Below, piece by piece: positions 16,818-24,782 of a stretch of DNA of 64,000 nucleotides. Numbering within the stretch: the stretch's first letter is position 1; every line of letters starts with the position of its first letter. Both the position numbers and the translations under genes were made by a program. Source of the stretch: CAZQXD01 sp964597315 (GTDB lineage: Bacteria; Pseudomonadota; Gammaproteobacteria; Competibacterales; Competibacteraceae); contig CAZQXD010000004.1 of assembly GCA_964597315.1 (NCBI GenBank), positions 50,836-114,835 on the forward strand. Reading direction: 5' to 3'. The notes beneath the pieces are model-generated. The model was not told the origin of the DNA, searched no databases, and saw nothing but the letters and a program-made list of their open reading frames with translations.

Positions 16818-18047
16818 TCAGGCCGGGGCCAAATCCGGCGCCCGGCGCTCGACGATGGGCCAGTGCAGGGCGGCGGCGGCGATGCCCAGGGCCACGCTGA
16901 TCCACCACATGGCGTCGTAGCCGCCGCTGCTCTCGTAGAGCAGCCCGCCCAGCCATACCCCCAGAAACGCCCCGAGCTGATGGCTGAAAAACACAAAGCC
17001 GAAAAGAACGCCCATATGGCGGGTGCCGAACATCAGGGCCACCAGGGCCGAAGTGGGGGGCACGGTAGATAGCCACAACAGCCCCATGGCGGCGGCGAAC
17101 AGCAGCACACTGGTCTGGGTCACCGGCAGGCTGATGAATAGGGCAATGATCGCGGCCCGGCCCAGGTAAATGGCGCTGAGCAGGTAACGCTTGCTGTAGC
17201 GCCCCCCCAGCACCCCGGACATATAGGACCCCACCACGTTGAACAGCCCCACCAGGGCCAGGGCCCAGGCGGCCAGGGTCGCCCCCAGGCCCAGGTCCAC
17301 CAGGTAGGGGGGCAGGTGGGTGGCGATGAAAGCCACATGAAAGCCGCAGACAAAGAAACCCGCAGTAAGCAGCAGATAACTGCCGTGGCCAAAGGCTTGG
17401 CGCAGGGCGTCCCGAAACGACAGCTCCGGCTCGTCGGCGGGCGTCCGCTCCCTCTGCCCCCCCAGGGAACTGGCCAGCAGGGGCACCAGCAGCATAAAGC
17501 TCGCCAGCAGCAGCAGGGCCGTGGACCAGCCGTAGGCGGCGATAAAGCCCTGGCCCAGGGGGGCGAACAGAAACTGGCCCAGGGAGCCGGTGGCGGTGAC
17601 CAGGCCCACCACCCAGGAGCGCCGAGAGGCCGGCACCCGTCGGCTCAGGGCGGCGATGACGATGGTGAACGAGGCCCCGGCCAGGCCCAGGCCCACCAGC
17701 ACCCCGGCGGACAGATACATCATGGACGGGGTGGACACCAGCCCCATCAGCGCCACCCCCAGGGCATAGACCAGCCCCCCCGCCGCCAGCACCCGAAACG
17801 ATCCGAAGCGGTCCGCCAAGGCGCCAGCCAGGGGTTGTCCCAGGCCCCACAGCAGGTTCTGGATGGCGATGGCCAGGGCGAATACCTCCCGGCTCCAGCC
17901 CCGGTCGCTGGACAGAGGCTCGGTAAACAGGCCAAAACTGGAGCGTATCCCAAAACCCAATAGGGCGATCAGACAGGCGCAGACCACCACCACAGCGGGG
18001 CTACGCCAGCGTTGGGCGAGGGTCGGAGGGTGGAGGGCGGAGGACAT
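16818..18047 (-). CDS. MFS transporter (monocarboxylate/oxalate-formate antiporter-like)
   Basis: 409 residues from ATG 18047, chosen because AAGGAG lies 7 bases upstream; an ATG 21 bases earlier lacks a ribosome site. Twelve membrane helices are expected. The MFS loop 2-3 motif is GQPLAGALADRFGSFRVLAAGG. GIRSSFGLFTEPLSSDRGWSREVF near the N terminus is common in MFS members related to monocarboxylate and oxalate/formate carriers. The substrate is not evident. Confidence 0.9.
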   Translation of the reverse strand: MSSALHPPTLAQRWRSPAVVVVCACLIALLGFGIRSSFGLFTEPLSSDRGWSREVFALAIAIQNLLWGLGQPLAGALADRFGSFRVLAAGGLVYALGVALMGLVSTPSMMYLSAGVLVGLGLAGASFTIVIAALSRRVPASRRSWVVGLVTATGSLGQFLFAPLGQGFIAAYGWSTALLLLASFMLLVPLLASSLGGQRERTPADEPELSFRDALRQAFGHGSYLLLTAGFFVCGFHVAFIATHLPPYLVDLGLGATLAAWALALVGLFNVVGSYMSGVLGGRYSKRYLLSAIYLGRAAIIALFISLPVTQTSVLLFAAAMGLLWLSTVPPTSALVALMFGTRHMGVLFGFVFFSHQLGAFLGVWLGGLLYESSGGYDAMWWISVALGIAAAALHWPIVERRAPDLAPA

Positions 18048-18179
18048 ACTCAGGCTCCTTAAAACCATTATCCAGCAAGCATAAGGGGACCGGACCCCCG
18101 CCTCAAATGGGTTTTTTTGATGGCGTCCATGAGTGGAGAAAATGAAAAGGAATGTGCGGCGGTGAGAGGCTCGGCTGGA

Positions 18180-19154
18180 TTATTTCTTTTCCGGCTCCGG
18201 CTCCAGGCTCAGTTGGCCGTTGTCCAGCACCAGTCGCAGCCGCAAACCCTCCAAGCGCAGTCCCGGGATCACCACCGCCGTCCCGGTGAAGCGGACCTCC
18301 GCATCAAAGCCGGTTAAGCGTTGGGGGTCAAACCAATCAGCCCCCGCCTCGACCGGCGTTGCCTGCTCCATCAGGGCCGCCGTATCCAGGGTTTCGGACT
18401 GCAGTTCCGCCGTCAATCGGGACCGGTCGCCACTCCTATCCAGGGCCAGCCGCCCCGTCAGATCGCTCTCCCCCAACCGGATGCGCAGGGCTTCCAAGGT
18501 CCAGACATTGTCCTTCCGGCCCAGTTGGCCCATCACGGCGAAGGCCGGTAAATCCCGGTCCAGCAGGGGTTTCAGAGTGGCGCCGTCCGGGCCATCCAGG
18601 GCAATGTCCAGATCCGGGGTAGGGACCGTCAGGGGGGTAAGCAGCGCCCCGTTCAGCCGTGCCGTCACTGGCGCTTCATCCCCGATCCGGTAGCGGATCA
18701 GCCCGTCTACGATGGACACCCGGGCCAGTTCCGGGGTCGGGCCGCCGTCCGGGTCCTGAGCGGGCAGGCTCCAGTTGACCTCACCCGCTGGGGAGCGTTC
18801 CAGATTCAGCACCGGGCGCAGCAGCGTGATGTCCTCAATCAGCACCCGGCCCTCGGCCAGGGCCGCCAGGTTCGGACGCAGTTCCAGGGCCGCCAGGTCC
18901 AGCAGCCATTCGGCCTGGCCCCAGGGGGTATTAGCTAAGCGAATGTCCTCCAGGCGCAGTCGCGGGACGGGCCACAGGGCCAGACTCAATTCCCCGTCCA
19001 GGCGCAGAGGACGGCCCAAGGCGGCGCTTAGCTGGCTGGCGGCATAGTCACGCAGCCGTTCTTGTTGCACCGTCAGCAGCAGCGCCGCCGACCCCGCCCC
19101 CAGGGCCAGGGCCAGGGCTAGCAGCAGCAATGTCCACTTTACAACTCGGCCCAT
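18180..19154 (-). CDS. AsmA-like membrane-anchored protein
   Basis: 324 residues from ATG 19154, which directly precedes the membrane helix (WTLLLLALALALGAGSAALLL). Motifs of the AsmA N terminus follow: LSAALGRPLRLDGELSLALWPVPRLRLEDIRLANTPWG and LLDLAALELRPNLAALAEGRVLIEDI. AsmA/TamB/YhdP-type proteins bridge the envelope and carry lipids. This one is short for the family (often 600 residues), so it may be a compact paralogue. It is divergent from the solute-binding protein. Confidence 0.78.
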   Translation of the reverse strand: MGRVVKWTLLLLALALALGAGSAALLLTVQQERLRDYAASQLSAALGRPLRLDGELSLALWPVPRLRLEDIRLANTPWGQAEWLLDLAALELRPNLAALAEGRVLIEDITLLRPVLNLERSPAGEVNWSLPAQDPDGGPTPELARVSIVDGLIRYRIGDEAPVTARLNGALLTPLTVPTPDLDIALDGPDGATLKPLLDRDLPAFAVMGQLGRKDNVWTLEALRIRLGESDLTGRLALDRSGDRSRLTAELQSETLDTAALMEQATPVEAGADWFDPQRLTGFDAEVRFTGTAVVIPGLRLEGLRLRLVLDNGQLSLEPEPEKK

Positions 19155-19243
19155 GGCGGTCGAAAACCTCCCCCCTATTGCACTATGATTCCCGCTTTCG
19201 ACCACAAGTATGGCAGTCCAAGCCCTGGGGAGAGAAAACCACA

Positions 19244-20419
19244 ATGCCACAACGCACCACCGCCGTTGTCCTCGCCGCCTGTCTGTCCACTGTCTCCGCC
19301 CTGGCTGCGGAGCCGGTGAAGATCGGTATGATCACCACCCTGTCCACCGCCGGCGCCCATTTGGGGGAGGATATTCGCGATGCCTTTCAGCTTGCCATCG
19401 AGCAACAGGGGGGCAAGCTGGGTGGGGTGCCCGTGGAACTGTTGGTGGAGGACGACAGCCTCAAACCCGAAAATGGCCGGGCCATCGCCGAGCGCTTGAT
19501 CAAGCGCGATGGGGTGCGGATCATGACCGGCATCGTGTTCTCCAACGTGGCCATGGCGGTGGTGCCCAAGGTGGTGCGGGACGGGGTGATCTATATCAGC
19601 CCCAACGCCGGTCCCTCCCAACTGGTCGGCAAGGGCTGCCACGAAAATTACTTCAACGTGGCCTGGCAGAACGATAACCTCCACGAGGCCATGGGCCAGT
19701 ATGTCACCGGCCAGGGCTTCGACAAGGTCTATCTGCTGGCGCCCAACTATCCCGCTGGCAAGGACGCCCTGGCCGGCTTCAAACGCTTTTATAAGGGGGG
19801 CATCGCCGGGGAGGTCTATACCAAGCTGGGCCAGAGTGACTATGCTGCCGAACTGGCCGCTTTGCGCGCCGCCGGGCCGGACGCGGTGTTTTTCTTTCTG
19901 CCCGGGGGCATGGGCATCAACTTCGTCAAGCAGTACGCCCAGGCTGGCCTTAACCAGTCCATCCCCCTGTTCGGACCGGCCTTCTCCTTCGACGAGCGGC
20001 TGTTGCAAGCCGTGGGCGGGGCGGCCTTGGGAGTGAAGAATACCTCCCAATGGAACTGGGACCTGGACACCCCGGGCAACGCCGAGTTCGTGGCCGCGTT
20101 CCAGGACAAGTATGGTCGCACCCCCACCCTGTACGCCAGCCAGGGCTGGGACGCCGCCCACCTCATCGGCAGCGCCCTCCAAGCGGTGAACGGCGATTTG
20201 GAAGATCCTAGGGCGTTCCGGGAGGCCCTGGGCCAGGCGGATTTCCAGTCGGTGCGCGGTGACTTCAGCTTCGGTCCCAACCAGCACCCCATCCAGGATA
20301 TCTATGTGCGGGAGGTGGTGACGGGCGAGGACGGCAAGGTGACCAACCAGACCGTGGGCAAGGTGTTCGAGGACCATGGTGATGCCTATGCCGAGGCGTG
20401 CAAGCTAAATCGAAGATAG
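19244..20419 (+). CDS. ABC transporter substrate-binding protein, branched-chain amino acid (LivK) family
   Basis: 391 residues with a signal peptide (MPQRTTAVVLAACLSTVSALAAEPV). The two-lobe Leu/Ile/Val-binding fold starts VKIGMITTLSTAGAHLGEDIRDAFQLAIEQ, with later segments GVIYISPNAGPSQL and YASQGWDAAHLIGSAL. No permease or ATPase lies beside it. The livHMGF operon at 54.7-58.1 kb lacks a binding protein, so this may be its partner. The ligand could equally be an aromatic or amide compound. Confidence 0.92.
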   Translation: MPQRTTAVVLAACLSTVSALAAEPVKIGMITTLSTAGAHLGEDIRDAFQLAIEQQGGKLGGVPVELLVEDDSLKPENGRAIAERLIKRDGVRIMTGIVFSNVAMAVVPKVVRDGVIYISPNAGPSQLVGKGCHENYFNVAWQNDNLHEAMGQYVTGQGFDKVYLLAPNYPAGKDALAGFKRFYKGGIAGEVYTKLGQSDYAAELAALRAAGPDAVFFFLPGGMGINFVKQYAQAGLNQSIPLFGPAFSFDERLLQAVGGAALGVKNTSQWNWDLDTPGNAEFVAAFQDKYGRTPTLYASQGWDAAHLIGSALQAVNGDLEDPRAFREALGQADFQSVRGDFSFGPNQHPIQDIYVREVVTGEDGKVTNQTVGKVFEDHGDAYAEACKLNRR

Positions 20420-20464
20420 GCCCCTTCGACGGAGGACGCCGGGACCGGGGCTTGCCTTGCCAGC

Positions 20465-20510
20465 CATGCCTATCCCTCCCCGCCTTGAAGGACGGGGTCT
20501 CTCGGCGAAA
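20465..20510 (+). repeat. REP-like or IS200/IS605-end-like hairpin, copy 1
   Basis: ATGCCT followed by a nested imperfect hairpin (CCCCG at 20478-20482 pairing with CGGGG at 20493-20497, inner CCTTGAAGG). The same arrangement occurs in inverse orientation near 31554-31588. Such CCCCGCC-TTGAAGG-ACGGGG structures are typical of the ends of IS200/IS605-group elements and of REP families. No transposase is present, so this is at most a remnant. Confidence 0.4.
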
Positions 20511-20597
20511 AACCGAAATAACGGCGGACAGCGTGGGCCTCGGGTCGGGTGTGTGAGGCGGGCTTGTTGAAAACTCGAATGGGGCGCGCCGCCGCCC

Positions 20598-21392
20598 CTA
20601 CCGCTCCACCACCCCCACCAGAGGCCGAGGCGAAGCCATGGTTGCCAGCACCACTCGGTCGAAGCGCTTCGTCATCCCCAGGGCTTGTCTCGCCACCTCC
20701 CTAGCCAGGGCTTCCAGGTCGCCGTTATCTACCATATTCAGCAGTGGCACCACCCGCGCCGCGCCGGTGTTTTTCAGCGCCCCTTGGGGATGACTCAGTA
20801 GCCGGGCCAGATGCTCCGGGGTTAAGAGTTGCCCCTCCCGGGCGCCGGTGACGGCGGCGATCCGCTCCGGGTGATGGCCAATGCGCTCGTTCAGGGGCTG
20901 GCCCAAGGCTCGCGCCGAGACCACCGGGATCACCGTGGTGGCTGCCACGGGAATGGGCGGCTCATGGGCATCCGGGGCCTTGATCCAGCGCCCTCGGGCG
21001 CCGTCGGCCTTCACGTAGATGACCTGGAAACCGGCCGCCCCATGGAGGCGGGACAGGTCCTCCGGGTTCACTCCGGCCAGCCGCCCTTTTTTAAGCGATG
21101 GGCAGGCGAAAGCCACCACCCGGCTGCCGGCCGCTGCCGCCTGGACCCGGGCCGACAGTTCCTCGCCAGTGTCGATCACCCGCGCCGCGTCCAGGCGGAG
21201 GGGGAAGTGGGAGATATGCACCGTGGCGGTGACCCCCACCTGGCCGGGGTGGGCGGCGGCGAGCCGGTACAGGGTGGTTTTCTTGCCTCCGGCTCCCACC
21301 AGGCAGACCAGTCCCTGCCGGGCGGCCAGTGCGTCTAACAAGTCTAGGTCCGATAGGGGGAGGGGGGGCATGGTGGTGTTTTCGATGGTCAT
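20598..21392 (-). CDS. YqeC family protein (selenium-dependent hydroxylase accessory-type)
   Basis: 264 residues from ATG 21392. A P-loop-like GAGGKKTTLYRLA lies near the N terminus, followed by DTGEELSARV and VKADGARGRWIKAPDAHEPPIP, and the C-terminal half has INERIGHHPE-like and HPQGALKN segments. This matches the family annotated as putative selenium-dependent hydroxylase accessory protein YqeC, linked by context to molybdenum or selenium enzymes. No selenocysteine gene is visible here. The molybdenum formate dehydrogenase of the window has cysteine, so the client enzyme is unknown. Confidence 0.75.
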   Translation of the reverse strand: MTIENTTMPPLPLSDLDLLDALAARQGLVCLVGAGGKKTTLYRLAAAHPGQVGVTATVHISHFPLRLDAARVIDTGEELSARVQAAAAGSRVVAFACPSLKKGRLAGVNPEDLSRLHGAAGFQVIYVKADGARGRWIKAPDAHEPPIPVAATTVIPVVSARALGQPLNERIGHHPERIAAVTGAREGQLLTPEHLARLLSHPQGALKNTGAARVVPLLNMVDNGDLEALAREVARQALGMTKRFDRVVLATMASPRPLVGVVER

Positions 21393-21535
21393 GGTCTGCC
21401 CGGAGCGTAACCCGGATAAGCGGTTCCTCGCCAGAATTGGGAGCTGCAGGGGGGCTTTTGTTAATTTGTTTGACAAATTAGCCAATCCAGCCATAATAAG
21501 CTCCGTTCCCAGGTAGCTAATCCACAGGAGATGCC

Positions 21536-22531
21536 ATGACCGACCCGTTCAAAGCCCTGGTCCTGACCCAGGACGGCAAGCAGACCCGCCACGAGATCAA
21601 GCAGCTCACCACCGCCGACCTTCCCGAGGGGGATGTGCGGGTGGCCGTGGAATACTCCTCCCTGAACTACAAGGACGGCTTGGCTGTCACCGGCAAGGGC
21701 AAAATCGTCCGCACCTGGCCCATGGTGCCGGGTATCGACCTGGCCGGCACGGTGCTGGAGTCCGCCAGCTCCGATTATAAATCCGGGGATAAAGTGGTCC
21801 TCACCGGCTGGAGCGTGGGAGAGAAATACTGGGGCGGCTATGCCCAGCAGCAGCGGGTGCGCGCCCAGTGGCTGGTGCCCCTGCCCGCGGGCCTGGACAC
21901 CCAGAAGGCCATGGCCATCGGCACCGCCGGTTTCACGGCCATGCTCTGCGTCATGGCCCTGGAAGAGGCGGGTATTCTCCCCGATGCGGATAAGCCGGTG
22001 ATTGTCACCGGGGCCAGCGGCGGGGTGGGCAGCGTGGCAGTGGCCATTCTGGCCAAGCTGGGCTATAAGGTCGCCGCTGTCACCGGACGGCCCGAAAACG
22101 CCGATTATCTCAAGAGCCTGGGGGCCGCCGAGATTATCGGTCGAGACGAAGTGGCCCAGCCGCCCCGCCCTCTGGAAGCCCAGCGTTGGGCCGGCGCCGT
22201 GGACACGGTAGGCTCCACCACCTTGGCCCGGGTGCTGGCCGAAACCGACTATAACGGCGCCGTGGCCGCCTGCGGCCTGGCCGGGGGCATGGACCTGCCC
22301 ACCAGCGTGGCGCCGTTCATCCTGCGGGGCGTGAAGTTGCTGGGCATTGATTCGGTGATGTGCCCGGTGGAGCGGCGCAAGCAAGCCTGGGCGCGGCTGG
22401 TCCAGGATCTGCCCGACTCGGCGCTGGGGGATATCAGCTATGTGGCTTCCCTGGAGGAAATCCCCCAACTGGCGGAAGACATCGTCGCCGGCAAGGTGCG
22501 TGGCCGGGTGATCGTCAACCCCAACGCCTGA
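21536..22531 (+). CDS. acuI: Acrylyl-CoA reductase, AcuI/YhdH type (MDR superfamily)
   Basis: 331 residues of a zinc-independent medium-chain reductase. Motifs: YSSLNYKDGLAVTGKGKIVR, PMVPGIDLAGTV, the NADPH-binding VTGASGGVGSVAVAILAKLGY, and RGVKLLGIDSV. AcuI reduces acryloyl-CoA to propionyl-CoA, which is important in dimethylsulfoniopropionate or 3-hydroxypropionate metabolism. A MaoC-type hydratase follows 30 bases later. Alternatively it is a general quinone or enone reductase. Confidence 0.88.
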   Translation: MTDPFKALVLTQDGKQTRHEIKQLTTADLPEGDVRVAVEYSSLNYKDGLAVTGKGKIVRTWPMVPGIDLAGTVLESASSDYKSGDKVVLTGWSVGEKYWGGYAQQQRVRAQWLVPLPAGLDTQKAMAIGTAGFTAMLCVMALEEAGILPDADKPVIVTGASGGVGSVAVAILAKLGYKVAAVTGRPENADYLKSLGAAEIIGRDEVAQPPRPLEAQRWAGAVDTVGSTTLARVLAETDYNGAVAACGLAGGMDLPTSVAPFILRGVKLLGIDSVMCPVERRKQAWARLVQDLPDSALGDISYVASLEEIPQLAEDIVAGKVRGRVIVNPNA

Positions 22532-22561
22532 TTCATTAACAACCGAACCGGAACCCGTATT

Positions 22562-22993
22562 ATGAGCAACGAACTACACGGCTATTATCTGGAAGACCTC
22601 AAGGAGGGCATGAGCGCCTCCTACGCCAAGACCATCACCGAGGCCGACGTGATTCTGTTCGCCGGTATCTCAGGGGATGACAACCCGGTGCATATCAACG
22701 ACGAATTCGCCTCGGAAACGATCTTCAAGAGCCGGATCGTTCACGGCATGTTCTCCGCCGGGCTGATCTCCACGGTCGTGGGCACCCGCCTTCCCGGTCC
22801 CGGCTGTATTTACGTGGACCAGACCCTCAAGTTCAAAGCCCCGGTACGCATCGGCGACACCGTCACGGCCACCGCCAAGGTGATCGAAGTACTCCCCGAG
22901 CGGCGGCGGGTGAAGCTGGAGACTATCTGTACGGTGAAGGGTAAGCCCGTGGTAGAGGGAGTGGCGACTATGATGGTGGATTCCCGGGGGTAA
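22562..22993 (+). CDS. MaoC-like (R)-specific enoyl-CoA hydratase
   Basis: 143 residues of a single hot-dog domain with the hydratase 2 motif: FAGISGDDNPVHINDEFASE supplies the catalytic aspartate and histidine, followed by RIVHGMFSAGLISTVVG. Relatives (PhaJ) convert trans-enoyl-CoA to (R)-3-hydroxyacyl-CoA. Adjacency to acuI suggests handling of acryloyl- or crotonyl-type CoA esters. It is the last host gene before the cassette region. Confidence 0.9.
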   Translation: MSNELHGYYLEDLKEGMSASYAKTITEADVILFAGISGDDNPVHINDEFASETIFKSRIVHGMFSAGLISTVVGTRLPGPGCIYVDQTLKFKAPVRIGDTVTATAKVIEVLPERRRVKLETICTVKGKPVVEGVATMMVDSRG

Positions 22994-23134
22994 ATCCCCG
23001 CGTTCGATGAGCGGGAAATGTCCTGTCATGATGCCGCTTCCATGGTAGGGTTTTTCCTTGTGGGGCCGGGGGTACCGTAGAAATAATTGAACGTGTAAAC
23101 AACCACCTTGGTGTTCATCGGCTATATGTAGGGT

Positions 23135-23340
23135 GTCTAACGTTTCGGGTGAGGGGTCGCAGCGAAGCGGAGGTCCCAGCCAGGGCGATTGCATGAGCGA
23201 AATAACTGACTGATTTAAAAATAATTTTCAAAATTAGTGAGATTTTAAAATTACTTGATTTTCAGTGTATTACGAGATTTCATGCGATTGCCCTGAGGTC
23301 CCAGCGACCGAAGGGAGCGATCTCCACCCGATTGTTATGG
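23135..23340 (-). repeat. attC-like site of the HicAB cassette, interrupted by a MITE
   Basis: Outer arms TCGGGTG and CACCCGA and the cores GTCTAAC (23135-23141) and GTTATGG (23334-23340) frame a site split by a 115-bp insertion. Removing the insertion and one copy of its target repeat leaves an imperfect palindrome of about 80 bases, as expected of attC. CACCATAAC at this end (minus strand) is complementary to GTTATGGTG at the 5' boundary of the HicAB cassette, the relation expected for a real cassette. Confidence 0.7.
23181..23295. mobile_element. 115-bp MITE-like element
   Basis: An AT-rich 115-bp segment with terminal inverted repeats of 15 bases (CAGGGCGATTGCATG at the left, CATGCGATTGCCCTG at the right; 13 of 15 match). 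It is flanked by the perfect 10-bp direct repeat AGGTCCCAGC at 23171-23180 and 23296-23305. It has no ORF. These are the hallmarks of a non-autonomous element moved by a transposase in trans. A 10-bp duplication would suit IS4-like enzymes, but the family is not established. Confidence 0.8.
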
Positions 23341-23550
23341 TGTGGCAACCTCGACCTCCGCGAGTTCACAGTGCGGCTCCGGGACCTGTTCACCATCCTC
23401 TAGGAGGCCCTCGATATGAAACTCAATCGCCTCCTTGATCAGCCGAAGCGCCTCCTCCTTGGTCGCTCCCACTGCGACACACCCAGGAAGGTCTGGGACG
23501 AATGCCCCGAAACTGGATTCACCTTCTTCTACAACCACTGTGTACTTCAC
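23335..23550 (-). CDS. hicB: HicB family antitoxin
   Basis: 71 residues with the degraded RNase H-like HicB fold: MKYTVVVEEGESSFGAFVPDLPGCVAVGATKEEA, then LIKEAIEFHIEGLLEDGE. It lacks the long C-terminal DNA-binding domain of larger HicB forms. It lies 13 bases after hicA, with the toxin first as is common for this pair. It neutralises HicA and probably represses the operon. The pair occupies its own integron-type cassette. Confidence 0.93.
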   Translation of the reverse strand: MKYTVVVEEGESSFGAFVPDLPGCVAVGATKEEALRLIKEAIEFHIEGLLEDGEQVPEPHCELAEVEVATP

Positions 23551-23563
23551 TTGAGGAACCTCA

Positions 23564-23749
23564 CTACTTGATGCCTGCCTGTTTCAGAACATTATTCAGC
23601 GTACCGGGAGGGATGTCGATGCTGGGCTTCCCCGCGACGGTGACCGTACCGAGCTTGGTCGGATGCTTGAACTGGCGGTGACTTCCCTTCATGTGGACTT
23701 GGTACCAGCCATCTGATTCAATCAACTTGATGAGTTCTTGGACCTTCAT
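23564..23749 (-). CDS. hicA: HicA family toxin (mRNA interferase)
   Basis: 61 residues from ATG 23749; a longer frame to 23791 would start inside the attC site and is not used. The dsRBD-like fold shows KVQELIKLIESDGWYQVHMKGSHRQFKHP with the catalytic histidine in GSHRQF, then GTVTVAGKPSIDIPPGTLNNVLKQAGI. HicA cleaves mRNA until bound by HicB. Toxin-antitoxin pairs are common in chromosomal integrons, where they limit loss of cassettes. Confidence 0.93.
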   Translation of the reverse strand: MKVQELIKLIESDGWYQVHMKGSHRQFKHPTKLGTVTVAGKPSIDIPPGTLNNVLKQAGIK

Positions 23750-23780
23750 CCCTGGATTCTGTTCTGTCCGACTCTTGCAC

Positions 23781-23850
23781 CATAACGCCACACATCAGCC
23801 GGCCGAAAAACGCGTAGCGTTTTTTGGGTCGGCTGGATATGATTGTTAGC
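23781..23850 (-). repeat. attC site of the HNH cassette
   Basis: On the plus strand, CAGCCGGCCGAAAAACGC and GCGTTTTTTGGGTCGGCTG form a long imperfect hairpin with mismatched bases on one arm, between cores CATAACG and TTGTTAGC. This is the single-strand folded form typical of attC. CAGCTAAC at its R'' end (minus strand) is the exact complement of GTTAGCTG at the 5' boundary of the same cassette (about 24538-24545). Confidence 0.85.
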
Positions 23851-23855
23851 TGATT

Positions 23856-24510
23856 TCATATTCTGTTGCCTTTGGATAGATTGCAGCTTTCGCATAGCAA
23901 CTGGAGGTTGCGGATGGTGTTACTTCCCTCTTTTGAGAACGGGACAATATGATCAAAACACAACTTTGCTTTTGAGCCGCATTCAACGCATTTGCCTCCA
24001 TCACGCTGCCAGACTTCCCGCTGCACCGCCCTTGGAATAGCCTCTCTACGAGGCTTAACTGGCTTTGCCTTTGGCATTTTTGATACATCAACGGGAATGA
24101 GTCCCTCTGAGGTTACTGGCTCTTGTTCCTCGGGGGCTAAATTTGCTTTATTTGAGGCAACGGAGCGTACGTATGCACGTATGTACGTGTGCCACTAGAT
24201 CATCATCAAGTTCTTGATCGTTCGTGACTATTAGCTTCAAGGCTGGGTTGCCTTTTTTTAAGCCGGGTGATGCAAAAGTATTGCTGTGCCGCCCAGATTC
24301 AGCAGCATATACAAGAGCTATTTTGGGTACTTCTACGTTTTCCGGCGGGTACGGCAACCAAACAAATGCATGATCTTCCTTGTTTGGCTGATCTGTTTGA
24401 ACTACCACTCCAAAATTGTCCGTTACATCCCATGCTTGAACTTTTACCGTGGTGCGAGATGGGACTCCGAATTCCTTGTTCATTCTTTCAATTACTCGAT
24501 CTTTGAACAT
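23856..24510 (-). pseudogene. HNH endonuclease, frameshifted by a short repeat expansion
   Basis: Two frames appear to be one gene. The first (24510-24148, 120 residues, MFKDRVIERMNKEFGVP) ends abruptly; the second (23856-24077 and open further upstream) encodes an HNH nuclease with CVECGSKAKLCFDHIVPFSKEGSN and LQLLCESCNLSKGN, including zinc cysteines. At the junction three imperfect 8-bp units (ACGTACAT, ACGTGCAT, ACGTACGC) occur. Deleting 16 bases restores LVAYVRSVASNK and a continuous protein of about 210 residues. The 73-residue HNH part might still be made alone from ATG 24077. The N-terminal domain is not recognised. Confidence 0.65.
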
Positions 24511-24539
24511 TTAGCTCAAGTCCCCGTTGTTTTTATACA

Positions 24540-24665
24540 GCTAACAAGTAATTATGCGGTTCTGTATATCCCCTTACTTTGGTAGATATTCAGTTAATAG
24601 AACAACCCAAAGCGTAGCAGGAGTGGCCGTGGCTGCCATGGGTGCAACTCAATACCTCATAGCGT
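24540..24665 (-). repeat. Cassette-cluster leader, copy 1 (attI-like, tentative)
   Basis: About 125 bases that align, with gaps, to 30290-30424. Shared blocks include CTAACAAG-AATTA, CTGTATATCCCC, AACCCAAA, GCAGGA and TCATAGC/GCATAGC. In each copy the sequence stops at a GTTAG core, where the first cassette of a cluster begins. This is the position an integron attI would occupy, yet no integrase gene is near. Copy 1 has no open reading frame. The function is inferred from position only. Confidence 0.6.
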
Positions 24666-24782
24666 TGGGCCTTTCTCCAGATCCCAACCTGCAACCGTTT
24701 CTCAAAGAGTAAGGTTGCAAAAAGAAATTCTTGAGCATGGAGGAGAGTTCCACCTGGGATTTGGTGAGCTTTACGAACCGCA

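Noticed and set aside
16480..17850. Minus-strand open frame of 456 codons across the MFS gene
   Set aside because: It runs in another frame of the clear MFS permease and is glycine/proline/arginine-rich, as GC-rich shadow frames are. Only its last 111 codons (16480-16815), outside the MFS gene, look like a real small protein.
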